Shown here: positions 63,835-64,000 of the stretch, piece by piece | Position numbering within the stretch: the stretch's first letter is position 1 | Layout of the letters: every line of letters begins with the position of its first letter | DNA from: Neolewinella aquimaris | GTDB lineage: Bacteria; Bacteroidota; Bacteroidia; Chitinophagales; Saprospiraceae | Length of the DNA stretch: 64,000 nt | Reading direction: 5' to 3' | NCBI RefSeq assembly: GCF_014197245.1 | Contig: NZ_JACIFF010000003.1 | Span: forward strand, 463,901-527,900 | Translations under genes and position numbers: made by a program | Notes under the pieces: generated by a model | The model's input: the letters and a program-made list of their open reading frames with translations, nothing else | Databases searched by the model: none | Told to the model about the DNA's origin: nothing

Positions 63835-63907
63835 CGGCCCCGGCGAATGAGCGGGGGTGATTGACCGGGTAGGAAGGGGAGCGAATGAAATTAATTTGCT
63901 TCAAAAC

Positions 63908-63938
63908 TTGCACGGGAAAATAACTTGCTGTACTTTTG
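63908..63938 (+). promoter_or_regulatory. Promoter P3 of the downstream transcript
   Basis: TTG (63908-63910), a 20-base spacer and TACTTTTG (63931-63938), full consensus match, followed by a leader-like sequence running to the end of the window. Confidence 0.6.
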
Positions 63939-64000
63939 CAGCCGCTTTGGAAGCAAGGCGAACAAAACGAATAGAAAAGCTGGTGTTTTGGTGCGGGCCC

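Larger units (their letters stand above)
63534..64000. other. Promoter-rich non-coding region at the right edge
   Basis: 467 bases with three full-match Bacteroidota promoters in the same direction and no convincing coding frame. Stacked strong promoters of this kind often precede rRNA operons; the window ends before any 16S sequence could be recognised, so that reading is inference. Confidence 0.5.

Noticed and set aside
63583..63913. Short open frames in the right-edge region
   Set aside because: They overlap three consensus promoters, lack conserved-looking sequence and have no supported start.

Overview
The window comes from a Bacteroidota chromosome, most likely a Saprospiria/Lewinella-like marine bacterium. 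The evidence is the type IX secretion (T9SS) C-terminal sorting domains, a SusC/SusD pair, a TamL lipoprotein, TAnnTTTG-type promoters with few Shine-Dalgarno sites, archaeal-type ProRS, and a carotenoid cluster that pairs a CruF-like protein with a lycopene cyclase. Base composition is GC-rich, so long antisense shadow frames are common. I saw no insertion sequence, prophage, CRISPR array or tRNA. The window cuts into a secreted protein on the left and ends on the right just downstream of strong promoters, possibly those of an rRNA operon.

Layout: 1-9.6 kb holds a secreted protein fragment, tamL divergent from a SpoU methyltransferase, a three-gene surface-sugar operon (oxidoreductase, lipoprotein, sugar-phosphate transferase), a lytic transglycosylase and smpB. 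At 9.6-13.5 kb a duplicated two-gene cassette pairs a short AraC-type regulator with a T9SS-exported protein. At 13.8-22.8 kb lie a DPP-IV-like peptidase, a membrane glycosyltransferase whose tail is made of a 42-bp repeat, a CocE/NonD hydrolase, and a DNA exonuclease/ATP-dependent ligase pair. At 22.9-32.5 kb a SusC/SusD pair faces a very large hybrid sensor kinase whose output is a class III nucleotide cyclase instead of a DNA-binding domain. At 32.7-42.7 kb are nadB, a pentose-phosphate group (zwf, rpiB, gnd with a membrane protein between), a YceI lipoprotein, tsaE, alanine dehydrogenase and a mevalonate-kinase-like GHMP kinase.

At 42.8-48.9 kb two overlapping genes encode a caspase-alpha/beta-hydrolase fusion and a TPR-CHAT protease. 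This is the best candidate for an undescribed system: two different caspase-fold proteases plus an esterase, with all catalytic residues present and no recognisable NTPase sensor. At 49-58.3 kb are proS, a Tyr/Gly/Ser-Arg-rich exported protein, an outer-membrane barrel, a YdjM-type hydrolase, a class A beta-lactamase-fold hydrolase bracketed by repeats, pyrH and tgt. At 58.5-63.5 kb are pth and crtI-crtB-(repeat)-cruF-crtY, predicted to make a monocyclic, 1'-hydroxylated carotenoid.

Several dispersed short repeat families sit in the intergenic gaps: a GGCGGGGACGCAGGAGC motif at seven sites, a GTCGGCTGAAGGCCGAC hairpin unit, a 'CAGATT' family, and a CTCGTCCGCCGA inverted repeat found at two distant loci.
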